Shown here one piece after another: positions 1 through 7,605 of a DNA stretch of 64,000 bases. The notes below the pieces were generated by a model, which searched no databases, was not told where the DNA came from, and was given only the letters and a program-made list of their open reading frames with translations. This DNA comes from an uncultured Eubacteriales bacterium (GTDB taxonomy: Bacteria; Bacillota; Clostridia; Lachnospirales; Lachnospiraceae). Location of the stretch: the NCBI GenBank assembly GCA_900314885.1, contig OMWY01000001.1, forward strand, positions 1 to 64,000. Direction: 5' to 3'. Each line of letters starts with the position of its first letter. Position 1 is the first letter of the stretch. Both the position numbers and the translations under genes were made by a program.

Positions 1-25
1 CTTCGATTCATAAATCAACGCGAAA

Positions 26-65
26 GCCCGATGTCATCTTATGGCTATATTCTATGACATCGGGC
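26..65 (+). terminator. Intrinsic terminator of an upstream gene
   Basis: Perfect 12-bp inverted repeat (GCCCGATGTCAT and its complement) with a 16-nt loop, followed by ATTTATTT. It most likely ends a gene that lies left of the window. Confidence 0.75.
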
Positions 66-135
66 ATTTATTTACAAGCCTACCTGTGAACAGTAACCTA
101 AAATATATTTAGGGTGACTAAAAAAGTAAAGATTA

Positions 136-164
136 CTTGACATATTACTGGAAATATTATATAA
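136..164 (+). promoter_or_regulatory. Consensus sigma-A promoter
   Basis: TTGACA and TATAAT with a 17-bp spacer. Just downstream an imperfect hairpin (TTCGCAT / ATGCGAGG) lies in the leader before the antitoxin gene. A second promoter follows at 234-262, so the antitoxin may be served by two start sites. Confidence 0.75.
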
Positions 165-233
165 TAGCTTTGCTTCGCATTGCCTTATGCGAGGCGAAAT
201 ATTATATTAATTACAAAGGAGTAATGTACATTG

Positions 234-262
234 TTGACATTGTGTACGTTTTGTGATATACA
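234..262 (+). promoter_or_regulatory. Promoter of the antitoxin gene, possibly autoregulated
   Basis: TTGACA, 17-bp spacer, TATACA. The -35 lies between GTACA and TGTAC half-sites, an arrangement that would suit autorepression by the antitoxin encoded next. The autorepression is inference. Confidence 0.55.
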
Positions 263-293
263 GTTATAGTAAAGCATGATTGGAGGTGGCAAT

Positions 294-722
294 ATGTGTG
301 AAGTATATAATGCAACTGATGTACGGAAAAATTGGAGCGAATTCTGTGACCTTATAACCAGAGAGAAACCGGGGTTTGTGAGGCGTACCAGAGATAGATA
401 TGTTATGGTTAGCAGTGATATGTTACTTAGCATGTTAGATAATGTGAATTTTACAGCTACTTCTTTTAGAGAAGATGACGGAACAGTTACAATATCGTCA
501 AATGAGATGGATTTGATAACTAATGCTTCTACGAAGGAAGAAGCTATCAGGATGCTTGGTCGCGATATTTTAGAATATGCTAACGAATATTATGATAATT
601 TTCAGATGTATTATAATTCTAAGAATAGAAGAAGGCATCTTCCTTATATAATGAAGGCTCTACTTATTAACGATGAAGAGGAGATTGGGAATGAGATTTC
701 ATGCCTAGCTGGAAAGAATTAA
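294..722 (+). CDS. Antitoxin-like protein (Phd/YefM-like N-terminus), 142 aa
   Basis: The start at 294 is chosen because GGAGGTGG lies 6 nt upstream; the upstream in-frame ATG at 276 has no ribosome site. The N-terminus (EVYNATDVRKNWSEFCD, then a segment with YVMVSSDMLLSML) resembles Phd/YefM-type antitoxins, which bind operator DNA and neutralise a cognate toxin. The C-terminal half is charged and helical, as in larger Clostridia antitoxins that carry an extra domain. The next reading frame (701) overlaps its end and looks like the remains of a HicA-like toxin, so the antitoxin seems to have outlived its partner. Family assignment rests on motif resemblance only. Confidence 0.6.
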   Translation: MCEVYNATDVRKNWSEFCDLITREKPGFVRRTRDRYVMVSSDMLLSMLDNVNFTATSFREDDGTVTISSNEMDLITNASTKEEAIRMLGRDILEYANEYYDNFQMYYNSKNRRRHLPYIMKALLINDEEEIGNEISCLAGKN

Positions 723-866
723 AAAGGTTTTGCGAAAATGATGGATGGCGATTGATGGCTATTCGGATGAGGATATATGTAAGTGGAATGAGTTTCTACA
801 AAATAATGCCCATCTGATTATTGAGCTTGCTAACGAAGGATGGTTTGACCATGCCACACCTGTATA
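701..866 (+). pseudogene. Decayed HicA-like toxin partner
   Basis: An ATG at 701, overlapping the antitoxin end by 22 nt, opens MPSWKELKRFCENDGW, the typical beginning of short HicA-like RNA-binding toxins paired with such antitoxins. The frame then runs into unrelated sequence and stops at 817. Another frame from about 751 reads DGYSDEDICKWNEF and ends at 866 with an acidic tail that looks like the C-terminus of a different short protein. The simplest reading is a junction between two truncated genes, or a deletion plus frameshift. The HicA label is from the N-terminal motif alone. Confidence 0.45.
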
Positions 867-885
867 AGCTTGGTAGGTATATAAG

Positions 886-921
886 AACTCACCGGTCTTT
901 TCTGATCGGTGAGTTTTATTA
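886..921 (+). terminator. Intrinsic terminator
   Basis: 9-bp stem AACTCACCG / CGGTGAGTT with a 12-nt loop, followed by TTATT. It ends the toxin-antitoxin transcript and abuts the stop codon of the convergent gene at 919. Confidence 0.75.
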
Positions 922-1887
922 TTCAGGGTACTCGACCTTAACTCCTTTGATTTTCACTGCCTTCTTATAATATCCCTCGTTTGTGGCTCTGGTAAGGGGC
1001 GTATTTCCATAGCTGCTCTCGAGCCGGTAATCGGTGTAGTAGGTTAATTTCCCCTTAGTAATTTTTAGAGTGACGTTTCTATATGAATATCCGCCTTCGT
1101 AGGTAGATTTCAGGTTGACGTTTATTCTCCCATTATTCCGATAATAAATGCTTGATATCTTATAGTCACTATTGGCGGCAAGAATTTCCTTGACGATTTT
1201 TTTGCCGCCTGTATATGACTTTAATTTGTTGACGGAAATTTTCTTGCCTCCATATTCTACAAACTGCTTCCCATTCCAGTAGAAGTCATAATTCTTCCAG
1301 GTGTGACCGATTCCGAATTTCATGTCATCGTCGAACTCCATATCGTAAGTCGAATAGAGGGCTGTAAATTGATTATTACCTTCATATATAAGGTGCATCA
1401 TCATATTAGGTAAAATCTTTATCTCACCCTTCTTGTTAATAAACCACTCGTAAGAGAGGCTTTCCGTAGCGGCATAGTCGGATTCGCAGACTATGATATA
1501 TCCGTTCTTTACCTTCGCGGCATAGATTGCGCCCTTATAAAACAGAGGGTCATCTTCTGATTTTTCAAAAACTAATGTAGCCTTGTCGCCATCAACAAAG
1601 TATACCATATCGGCACTGCCGGAGCCGTCACTAACTTTACCGGCTACAGCGGAAGATTGAACAAGGGCGACCATTTCAAGGTCTCCATCTCCATCGAAAT
1701 CTCTGTACACCTGGCCCATAAGGTTTCCTTTACTCTTAAGGACAGTCCTCAGAGCCGCATTCTCATCAGTAGAATTTTGTACGATAACATTCTCGGGGCC
1801 TTCCGCAGCGATAGCCTTATTATTACATAAAGCCGAAATGGCTATGCAGACTGCCGCAAGAAAACAAGCTTTCCTAAGTGTTATCAT
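919..1887 (-). CDS. Secreted protein of unknown function, 322 aa
   Basis: Start at 1887 (MITLRKACFLAAVC) is preceded by AAAGGAG; the longer in-frame start at 1938 lies in the -10 box of the promoter and is rejected. Residues 1-27 form a signal peptide ending near AIAAE. The mature part contains DFDGDGDLEMVAL, a calcium-binding-loop or FG-GAP-like motif common in extracellular repeat proteins, followed by beta-rich sequence with many Tyr and Lys. No catalytic motif was recognised. It is monocistronic, with its own promoter at 1934-1962, and is presumably exported to the cell surface or medium. Confidence 0.7.
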   Translation of the reverse strand: MITLRKACFLAAVCIAISALCNNKAIAAEGPENVIVQNSTDENAALRTVLKSKGNLMGQVYRDFDGDGDLEMVALVQSSAVAGKVSDGSGSADMVYFVDGDKATLVFEKSEDDPLFYKGAIYAAKVKNGYIIVCESDYAATESLSYEWFINKKGEIKILPNMMMHLIYEGNNQFTALYSTYDMEFDDDMKFGIGHTWKNYDFYWNGKQFVEYGGKKISVNKLKSYTGGKKIVKEILAANSDYKISSIYYRNNGRINVNLKSTYEGGYSYRNVTLKITKGKLTYYTDYRLESSYGNTPLTRATNEGYYKKAVKIKGVKVEYPE

Positions 1888-1933
1888 AGTGGTTCTCCTT
1901 TCCGTATCAAAGTGTTGCTGTAAACTTACATAA

Positions 1934-1962
1934 ATCATAGCATATATGATAGTTCAAGGCAA
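1934..1962 (-). promoter_or_regulatory. Promoter of the secreted-protein gene
   Basis: On the reverse strand TTGCCT, 17-bp spacer, TATGAT. Its -10 covers position 1938, which excludes the longest start of the downstream gene. Confidence 0.55.
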
Positions 1963-1989
1963 GATAAATTTACATCGTTAATGGTGTGC

Positions 1990-2019
1990 TTGTATTAACC
2001 ACAGCTTATGTGATATACT
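1990..2019 (+). promoter_or_regulatory. Promoter of the M18 aminopeptidase gene
   Basis: TTGTAT, 18-bp spacer, TATACT, about 50 nt before the start codon. Confidence 0.5.
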
Positions 2020-2070
2020 ATGATTTGAAAAGCGCACCATCGAAAAAAAATATACAGGAGTGATCAGAAA

Positions 2071-3411
2071 ATGCAAAATGTAGAAAATGCTGACATAAAG
2101 GTATCCGAGGATCTTCTTTCATTTATTAAGAGTAGCCCTTCTGTATTTCATGTAGTTAAGAGCTTTAGCGAAATACTTGACGCGGCAGGCTTTAGGGAGC
2201 TTCGTGAGACGGAAAAATGGAGCCTTGAGGCCGGCGGGAGTTATTATGTAACAAGAAACGGGTCTGCGATAATAGCTTTTACGCTGCCGAAGGATGCGGA
2301 CCATTTTCAAATTACTGCCGCCCACAGTGATTCGCCTACATTCAGGCTAAAGGACAGTCCTGAAATAAAGAAATGCGACCACTACGTGGAATTAAATGTG
2401 GAAAAATACGGCGGTGCCATCATTTCACCGTGGCTTGACAGACCGCTATCGATTGCGGGAAGAGTAATAGTTGAGAGTGAAAATGGCCTTGCGGCTAAAC
2501 TTGTAAATATTGACAGAGACCTTTGCCTGATTCCAAATCTTGCCATCCATATGAACCGTAAGGTGAATGAGGGTTACGAGTATTCTGTTCAAAATGATAT
2601 GCTGCCCCTGTTCGGAGATGAAGATAGTGAGGGAAGGCTGTCAGAAATAATCGCTGAAAATGCCGGCGTTACGAAGGAAAATATCATAGCTTCTGATTTA
2701 TTTTTATATAACAGGGTCGAGGGAAGAATCTGGGGTGCGAATAACGAATATATATCATCAGGGAAGCTCGATGACCTGCAGTGCGCCTATTCATGCATGA
2801 TGGGATTGATTAACAGCGTTGATTCTGAAGATAGAAAAATAACATCTTCTATAAATGTATGCTCGATATTTGACAACGAGGAAGTGGGCAGTGGAACCAA
2901 GCAGGGGGCCGATTCGACATTTATATATGATACGCTTAAGAGAATTAATCTCACATTAGGCGGCGATGAGGAAGATTTTATCAGGAAAATATCGGGAAGC
3001 TTCATGATTTCAGCCGACAATGCCCACGCAGTCCACCCGCTTCACGCTGATAAGGCTGACCCTGTGAACCGGCCATTTATGAACCTGGGTCCGGTTATAA
3101 AGTACAGCGCCAACCAGAAATATACAACGGACGCTGTCTCGGGCGCAGTTTTTAAAAGGTTATGTAAGATTGCGGATGTGCCTTGCCAGACCTTTTTCAA
3201 TCACTCCGACCTGCCCGGCGGGTCGACACTTGGTAACATTTCAACGAAGCACCTCTCTATGAATACTGTGGATATCGGCTTGGCAGAGCTTGCCATGCAT
3301 TCGCCTTATGAAACCGCCGGAGTGAAAGACACCGGCTATCTTATTAAGGTAGCGGAGACCTTCTACAGGAGCGATGTTCGCTGTGATGGGAAAGAAATTG
3401 TGATTAGGTGA
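2071..3411 (+). CDS. apeB: M18 family aminopeptidase
   Basis: 446 residues, the usual length of bacterial M18 (aspartyl aminopeptidase-type) zinc peptidases, cytosolic enzymes that remove N-terminal residues from peptides. Family motifs are intact: AAHSDSPTFRLK (first metal His/Asp, about residues 83-95), FDNEEVGSGTKQGADS (metal and catalytic Glu, about 267-283), ISADNAHAVHP (Asp/His near 312) and a closing HSPYETAG segment. The start has CAGGAG 12 nt upstream. It stands alone between a promoter at 1990 and the small gene at 3533. Confidence 0.93.
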   Translation: MQNVENADIKVSEDLLSFIKSSPSVFHVVKSFSEILDAAGFRELRETEKWSLEAGGSYYVTRNGSAIIAFTLPKDADHFQITAAHSDSPTFRLKDSPEIKKCDHYVELNVEKYGGAIISPWLDRPLSIAGRVIVESENGLAAKLVNIDRDLCLIPNLAIHMNRKVNEGYEYSVQNDMLPLFGDEDSEGRLSEIIAENAGVTKENIIASDLFLYNRVEGRIWGANNEYISSGKLDDLQCAYSCMMGLINSVDSEDRKITSSINVCSIFDNEEVGSGTKQGADSTFIYDTLKRINLTLGGDEEDFIRKISGSFMISADNAHAVHPLHADKADPVNRPFMNLGPVIKYSANQKYTTDAVSGAVFKRLCKIADVPCQTFFNHSDLPGGSTLGNISTKHLSMNTVDIGLAELAMHSPYETAGVKDTGYLIKVAETFYRSDVRCDGKEIVIR

Positions 3412-3532
3412 AAATTTTTTTCAAACCGGTGCAACATTTTCTTCTGTCCGGTTGTGTATTGAGTGAAAGGGAAAGGAACAGCGAGAGCGAAGCCTTTCAA
3501 AAAAACTAAAACACAAATCGAGGTAAAGGAAA

Positions 3533-3700
3533 ATGAGAAATTCAGTAGCAGTTAAGGTATCAGCAGTTCTTCTTACAGGCGCAATGCTTTTTGGCGGAGC
3601 AGCAGGAATGACAAGGACTTACGCGGCAGAGAAGGGCGCGGCAGCCGACAAGTTAATTTTTGATAGAGTGAAGTTGTCACCGGTTACAAAAGACCGGTGA
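3533..3700 (+). CDS. Small exported peptide, 55 aa
   Basis: A short reading frame with GAGGTAAAGG before the ATG. Residues 1-31 form a convincing signal peptide (basic start, a hydrophobic stretch containing VLLTGAMLFGGAAG, Ala-rich cleavage region TYAAEKG). Only about 24 residues remain as mature peptide. The stop codon lies inside the stem of the following terminator, so this may be the 5' end of a longer secreted-protein gene fused by deletion to a terminator. Alternatively it is a genuine short secreted peptide. No family was recognised. Confidence 0.5.
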   Translation: MRNSVAVKVSAVLLTGAMLFGGAAGMTRTYAAEKGAAADKLIFDRVKLSPVTKDR

Positions 3701-3707
3701 CTTTTTT
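3676..3707 (+). terminator. Intrinsic terminator overlapping the 55-aa gene
   Basis: Perfect 9-bp stem GTCACCGGT / ACCGGTGAC with an 8-nt loop and a run of six T. The last codons and TGA of the small peptide gene are part of the stem. Confidence 0.85.
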
Positions 3708-3753
3708 ATGTCGCGATACATTTTACTTGATTTATATCACTTTCATATATATA

Positions 3754-3811
3754 TTGACAAATTCTTGCCTCTTGTGATACAATCGTATCAAATAAAAACG
3801 TTGTATCACAA
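3754..3811 (+). promoter_or_regulatory. Promoter with inverted-repeat operator, probably for the TetR regulator
   Basis: TTGACA (3754) and TACAAT (3778) with an 18-bp spacer. A perfect 11-bp inverted repeat, TTGTGATACAA (3772-3782) and TTGTATCACAA (3801-3811), covers the -10 and the start region. A third half-site makes GATACAATCGTATC at 3776-3789. The second arm ends beside the ribosome site of the esterase gene. A TetR-type regulator is encoded second in the operon, so autorepression is the likely logic. Confidence 0.75.
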
Positions 3812-3823
3812 AGGAGGCCGATA

Positions 3824-4996
3824 ATGAAAATGATAAAAAAGATCCTCAGTGTACTGATGAAAATCCTGCTGGTGCTGCTTGCCGCAGCAAGCCTTTTCTT
3901 TGGCATCGCGGTGCTCGGAAAGCGTCTCTGGGCCACTACCCAGATCTCCACGGTCTTTTATACTTTGGCGCTGCCCTTCCTGATTCTGTTTTTGATCATT
4001 CTGCTGATCATTGATGCGTTCGTACTTTGGAGGAAGAAGGGAAAGGGCTGGTTCTTCCGGATCAATCTGGCAGCCGGCGCGGCAGCTCTTGCGATTTTTT
4101 GCGTGGAGACCGGAATTTTCAAGGCAGCCGCTTCCGCAGGCGGCGGGAAATTCAGCCTTCTTCGCGGGCTTACGATGAAAGATGTTGAAATGAGCACGCC
4201 GGATGAAAGCGTCGTCTATGCCAATCATGACGGACAGGACCTGACCATTTCCATCTACAAACCGAAGGAGCAGAGCGAAAATCTGCAGCCGGTCTACGTC
4301 TATATGCATGGTGGCGGTTGGAGCAGCAACAATTCCGAGACAAATTCCAACATCCACCGGCAGATGGCGGATGCCGGTTTCATCGGCTTTTCCATCAATT
4401 ACCGTCTTTGCACATCCGGCAGTACGGACAATCCTACCTGGGATAAGGCAATCTATGACTGCGCGGAAGCCATGAACTGGATCAAGGAACATGCGGCAGA
4501 ATATGGCGGGGATGCAAGCCGTATTTTTCTGGCCGGGGAATCGGCCGGCGGAAACCTCGTTCTTCAGTATGCCGGCATGACAAGCGAAGGGAAGCTGGAT
4601 GCACCCGTTCCCAATGCCGTACTGGCTATGTATCCGGTCGTTGATCTGCAGTGGACATCGGATTACGGACATTTTCTTGGCTTCGCCACACCGGGAATCT
4701 GTGAGGCCTACATCGGCGGGGAACTTTCGGACTATCCGGACCGGGTGAAGTTCGTTTCTCCTCTGACCTATATGAATGAAGACCTGCCGCCGATCCTGAT
4801 TCTTCACGGCACGAAGGACACCCTTGTCAGCGTGGAAGGCTCTGAAGAATACAAGAAAGAAGCCGATGCAATCGGAGCGGACGTCTCCCTGATCGAGCTT
4901 CCCTTCTCGAACCACGGCACGGACCAGCAGGTGAACCGCACGGCCACCCTGAATTGGCTGAAGAACTACGAGGGAATGTTGCCGGATGATGAATGA
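3824..4996 (+). CDS. Membrane-anchored alpha/beta hydrolase (esterase/lipase, HSL-like)
   Basis: 390 residues. Residues 10-100 hold about three membrane segments, unusual for this fold and placing the catalytic domain at the membrane. The catalytic part shows HGGGW (162-166, oxyanion hole), GESAGG (nucleophile Ser240), GTKDTLV (Asp332) and SNHG (His364), the triad of hormone-sensitive-lipase-type esterases acting on short-chain or acetyl esters. Codon use is markedly richer in G and C than the neighbours (frequent CTG, ATC, GCG), whereas the TetR gene right after is AT-rich, which suggests separate origin. It is the first gene of an esterase-TetR-cls run. The natural substrate cannot be told. 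Confidence 0.85.
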   Translation: MKMIKKILSVLMKILLVLLAAASLFFGIAVLGKRLWATTQISTVFYTLALPFLILFLIILLIIDAFVLWRKKGKGWFFRINLAAGAAALAIFCVETGIFKAAASAGGGKFSLLRGLTMKDVEMSTPDESVVYANHDGQDLTISIYKPKEQSENLQPVYVYMHGGGWSSNNSETNSNIHRQMADAGFIGFSINYRLCTSGSTDNPTWDKAIYDCAEAMNWIKEHAAEYGGDASRIFLAGESAGGNLVLQYAGMTSEGKLDAPVPNAVLAMYPVVDLQWTSDYGHFLGFATPGICEAYIGGELSDYPDRVKFVSPLTYMNEDLPPILILHGTKDTLVSVEGSEEYKKEADAIGADVSLIELPFSNHGTDQQVNRTATLNWLKNYEGMLPDDE

Positions 4997-5024
4997 TATT
5001 GTTAACAAAAAGGAGGCTGACGGT

Positions 5025-5543
5025 ATGAACAGGCGAGAACAATTGACGTTAGAATTGCGCGAGGATATAGGAACCGCAATTCTCGAGCTTATGCGTGCGA
5101 AGCCATTGGAAAAAATTACGGTAGATGAATTGTCTGCCAAGGCAAATGTTGGCAGAGCTACATTTTACAGACAATTCAGTTCAAAACAGGAAGCCATTTC
5201 TTATAAATTGAACCAGGATTGGCAGAAATTTATTATGAAAAACAAGATTAATTTTGAAACTACACCACCTTTGGATTACTCAAAGAAATTTTTCGAATTT
5301 TTATATTCGCTACGGGATATAAATAAACTATTGACTGATAATAACTGTAAATATTGCATATTTGACGCAATGAGGTATTCATTTGAAAATATAAATGAAA
5401 AGACCAATAAGAAAGAATATTATCATGATCATTTCCGGGCGTATGGCCTGTTAGGGCTTGTAGAAGGCTGGATGGATGCTAATTATGATATGAGCGTAGA
5501 TGAAATGGCGAAGCTGGCTGTAGAATATTTTTACAAGGTATGA
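5025..5543 (+). CDS. TetR/AcrR family transcriptional regulator
   Basis: 172 residues. Start at 5025 is chosen for AAGGAGGC just upstream, although an in-frame ATG at 4986 overlaps the esterase. The N-terminal helix-turn-helix is clear (KITVDELSAKANVGRATFYR, about 28-47), and the C-terminal ligand-binding half resembles the TetR_C_8 type of Firmicutes. It probably represses its own operon through the inverted repeat at 3772-3811. The ligand is unknown. Confidence 0.85.
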   Translation: MNRREQLTLELREDIGTAILELMRAKPLEKITVDELSAKANVGRATFYRQFSSKQEAISYKLNQDWQKFIMKNKINFETTPPLDYSKKFFEFLYSLRDINKLLTDNNCKYCIFDAMRYSFENINEKTNKKEYYHDHFRAYGLLGLVEGWMDANYDMSVDEMAKLAVEYFYKV

Positions 5544-5559
5544 GAAAGGTGGTGCGATT

Positions 5560-7101
5560 ATGAAAATCCGTAAGTTTATTTTTAACCGTGGCACAATGAT
5601 GGTCATAGCTATACTCTGTGAAACGCTGCTAATTATGGCCCTAATGAACTGGCTTGGTCAGGTTGCGGGTGGAATAGCCGGTATACTGCGCCTACTTGGT
5701 ATGTTTATAGTTTTATCTATTGTCAGGACCAGCAAGCATTTATCCTCAGATTTAATGTGGATTTTCATTATCATGCTTTTCCCTGTGTTTGGCACGGGCC
5801 TTTATATCTTTCTTGGCGCGAATATTCTGACAAGTAAAGAGATGTGGAAGCTTTTTAACGCCACAAGGGACTCAGCTAAATATTATAAAGACCATGATGA
5901 CAAGAAAATAATTGATAAAGCGACATCAGAATATCCGGTATGCGGCGGACTGTTTAAATATCTTTCCGGCCATGCGGGATTTACGGCTTATGAAAACAAA
6001 GAAGGCGACTTTGATTATTACCCGCTTGGTGATGATGGCTTTCCGGCTATGCTTGAGGAAATGAAGAAAGCGAAGCAATACATTTTCCTTGAATACTTTA
6101 TTGTTTCACGCGGTGAAATGTGGGATAGCATGCATGAAATATTAAAGCAGAAGGCGGAAGAAGGACTCGATGTCCGCGTTATGTATGATGATCTCGGAAG
6201 TTTTACGACCCTGCCTATGTCGTACGCAAAGACTCTTCGAAAAGAAGGAATAAAGTGCATTCCATTTAACAGAATATCTCCTATACTTGGGGCAATCATG
6301 AACCATCGAGATCACAGGAAAATTCTTGTGATAGATGGAAAAACTGCTTTTTCGGGTGGGGTAAATCTTGCGGACGAATATATAAATAAGGTTGAAAAAT
6401 ACGGTCATTGGAAGGATAATATAATCCGTATTAAGGGAGACGCGGTATGGTCGTATACCGTAATGTTCTTAACACACTGGAGCGCGCTTTCGGATGAGAA
6501 AGAAGACTTTAATAAGTATAAATGTGATGTTCATGAAAATGACGGTGCCAATAATGACGGATACATAATTCCATACGGAGACACTCCGCTTGATGATGAT
6601 CATGTAGGTCAGGATGTCTACATGAATATTTTAAATGAGGCATATAATTATTGTTATATAATGACGCCCTATCTGATTCTTGATACTGAATTTGTAAATG
6701 CCCTAAATCTGGCGGCTGCGAGAGGTGTTGATGTGAGAATAATTACACCGGGAGTTCCCGATAAAAAAACGGTATGGGGCGTAACACGTTCTTTTTATGA
6801 AACGCTTACGGCAGGCGGAGTGAAAATTTATGAGTACACTCCGGGGTTTGTACATGCGAAGGTATTTGTATCTGACGACCGTGTCGCGACGGTGGGAACC
6901 ATTAATCTTGATTACAGGAGTCTTTATCTGCATTTTGAAAACGGTACCTGCCTTATAGGCTCACGGAAGGTTATGGACGTGAAGGAGGATGTGCTCGAGA
7001 CCCTTGAAAAATGCAAAGAAATAACCGCGAAAGAAGCAAAATTTGGTTTCTTCTTTAATTTTAAATATTCTATTATCCGCATATTTGCGGGACAACTGTG
7101 A
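5560..7101 (+). CDS. cls: Cardiolipin synthase (phospholipase D superfamily)
   Basis: 513 residues. Two or three membrane segments at the N-terminus (about 10-90) are followed by two phospholipase D catalytic motifs: HRKILVIDG (about 250) and HAKVFVSDD (about 430), both HxKxxxxD. This is the arrangement of bacterial cardiolipin synthases, which join two phosphatidylglycerols in the membrane. GAAAGGTGG precedes the ATG, 17 nt after the TetR stop, so it belongs to the esterase-tetR transcript. A membrane lipid role is consistent with the membrane-anchored esterase upstream. Confidence 0.92.
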   Translation: MKIRKFIFNRGTMMVIAILCETLLIMALMNWLGQVAGGIAGILRLLGMFIVLSIVRTSKHLSSDLMWIFIIMLFPVFGTGLYIFLGANILTSKEMWKLFNATRDSAKYYKDHDDKKIIDKATSEYPVCGGLFKYLSGHAGFTAYENKEGDFDYYPLGDDGFPAMLEEMKKAKQYIFLEYFIVSRGEMWDSMHEILKQKAEEGLDVRVMYDDLGSFTTLPMSYAKTLRKEGIKCIPFNRISPILGAIMNHRDHRKILVIDGKTAFSGGVNLADEYINKVEKYGHWKDNIIRIKGDAVWSYTVMFLTHWSALSDEKEDFNKYKCDVHENDGANNDGYIIPYGDTPLDDDHVGQDVYMNILNEAYNYCYIMTPYLILDTEFVNALNLAAARGVDVRIITPGVPDKKTVWGVTRSFYETLTAGGVKIYEYTPGFVHAKVFVSDDRVATVGTINLDYRSLYLHFENGTCLIGSRKVMDVKEDVLETLEKCKEITAKEAKFGFFFNFKYSIIRIFAGQL

Positions 7102-7106
7102 TTGCT

Positions 7107-7149
7107 ATAATGCCATAGTCTGATTACTAATTTATACTGCAGCAACAGA
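7107..7149 (+). repeat. 43-bp direct repeat, left copy
   Basis: Begins ATAATGCCATAGTCTGATTA and matches 10810-10852 at 42 of 43 positions in the same orientation. The two copies bound a 3.7-kb block containing four accessory genes. Confidence 0.85.
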
Positions 7150-7172
7150 TCAGAAAAACGTCCGACAAGGAA

Positions 7173-7526
7173 GTGAGGAATCCGTTAAGTAAAATATCGA
7201 TAAGAGATAATAGTAGCCTGTATCAAAAAGGTGGCAGTAAAAGGACGAGCGAACAGGCGAACAAGCGAACGAGCGGACAAGCGAATAAGCGGACGGATAA
7301 ACAAGCTGACAAAAAAAAGAATGAACATGAGTATGCGATAAGAGCTATCCTTGAGGAGAATGGTGATTGCACCAGTGGCGAAATTGCCTCAAAGCTAAGC
7401 TTAAGTCAACAGAGGGTAAGGGCTATTCTTGCGAAAATGGAAGGCATCGAGACTGTGGGCAGGACGAATACAAGAAGATACAGATTAAAAGAAACAGGAG
7501 GCGTAAATGGTAAGAAAAATATGTAA
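7173..7526 (+). CDS. Winged-helix regulator with an internal octanucleotide repeat
   Basis: 117 residues from a GTG start. Residues 48-110 form a winged helix (EYAIRAILEENGDCTSGEIA, then LSLSQQRVRAILAKMEGI), a predicted DNA-binding domain. Residues 25-46 are a low-complexity stretch with an 8-residue period (KRTSEQAN, KRTSGQAN, KRTDKQAD). This is encoded by eight consecutive 8-bp units at 7247-7310, then eight A. Because 8 is not a multiple of 3, a change in unit number would shift the frame and switch the domain off. No in-frame ATG occurs between repeat and domain. A GGCAGGC/GCCTGCC hairpin at 7544-7563 lies between it and the next gene. Confidence 0.6.
   Translation: MRNPLSKISIRDNSSLYQKGGSKRTSEQANKRTSGQANKRTDKQADKKKNEHEYAIRAILEENGDCTSGEIASKLSLSQQRVRAILAKMEGIETVGRTNTRRYRLKETGGVNGKKNM
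7247..7318 (+). repeat. Octanucleotide tandem repeat plus A8 tract
   Basis: Eight tandem 8-bp units of consensus (A/G)AGCG(A/G)AC, from GAGCGAAC to AAGCTGAC, some with substitutions, followed by eight A. The tract lies inside the coding frame of the winged-helix gene and is a typical substrate for slippage. Confidence 0.8.
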
Positions 7527-7605
7527 AGATATAATCCTCTTAGGGCAGGCGTCAGAGCCTGCCACCATGGAGGTTAAAATAATATAAGGAGCGGAGGAGA
7601 AGTTT

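Noticed and set aside
3806..5140. Long reverse-strand open frame of 444 codons opposite the esterase gene
   Set aside because: It mirrors the GC-rich esterase gene, has no ribosome site or recognised domain, and the forward frame carries a complete esterase triad.
7247..7310. CRISPR-like short repeat
   Set aside because: Units are contiguous 8-mers without spacers inside a coding frame, so it is a simple tandem repeat. No CRISPR array or cas gene was seen in the window.
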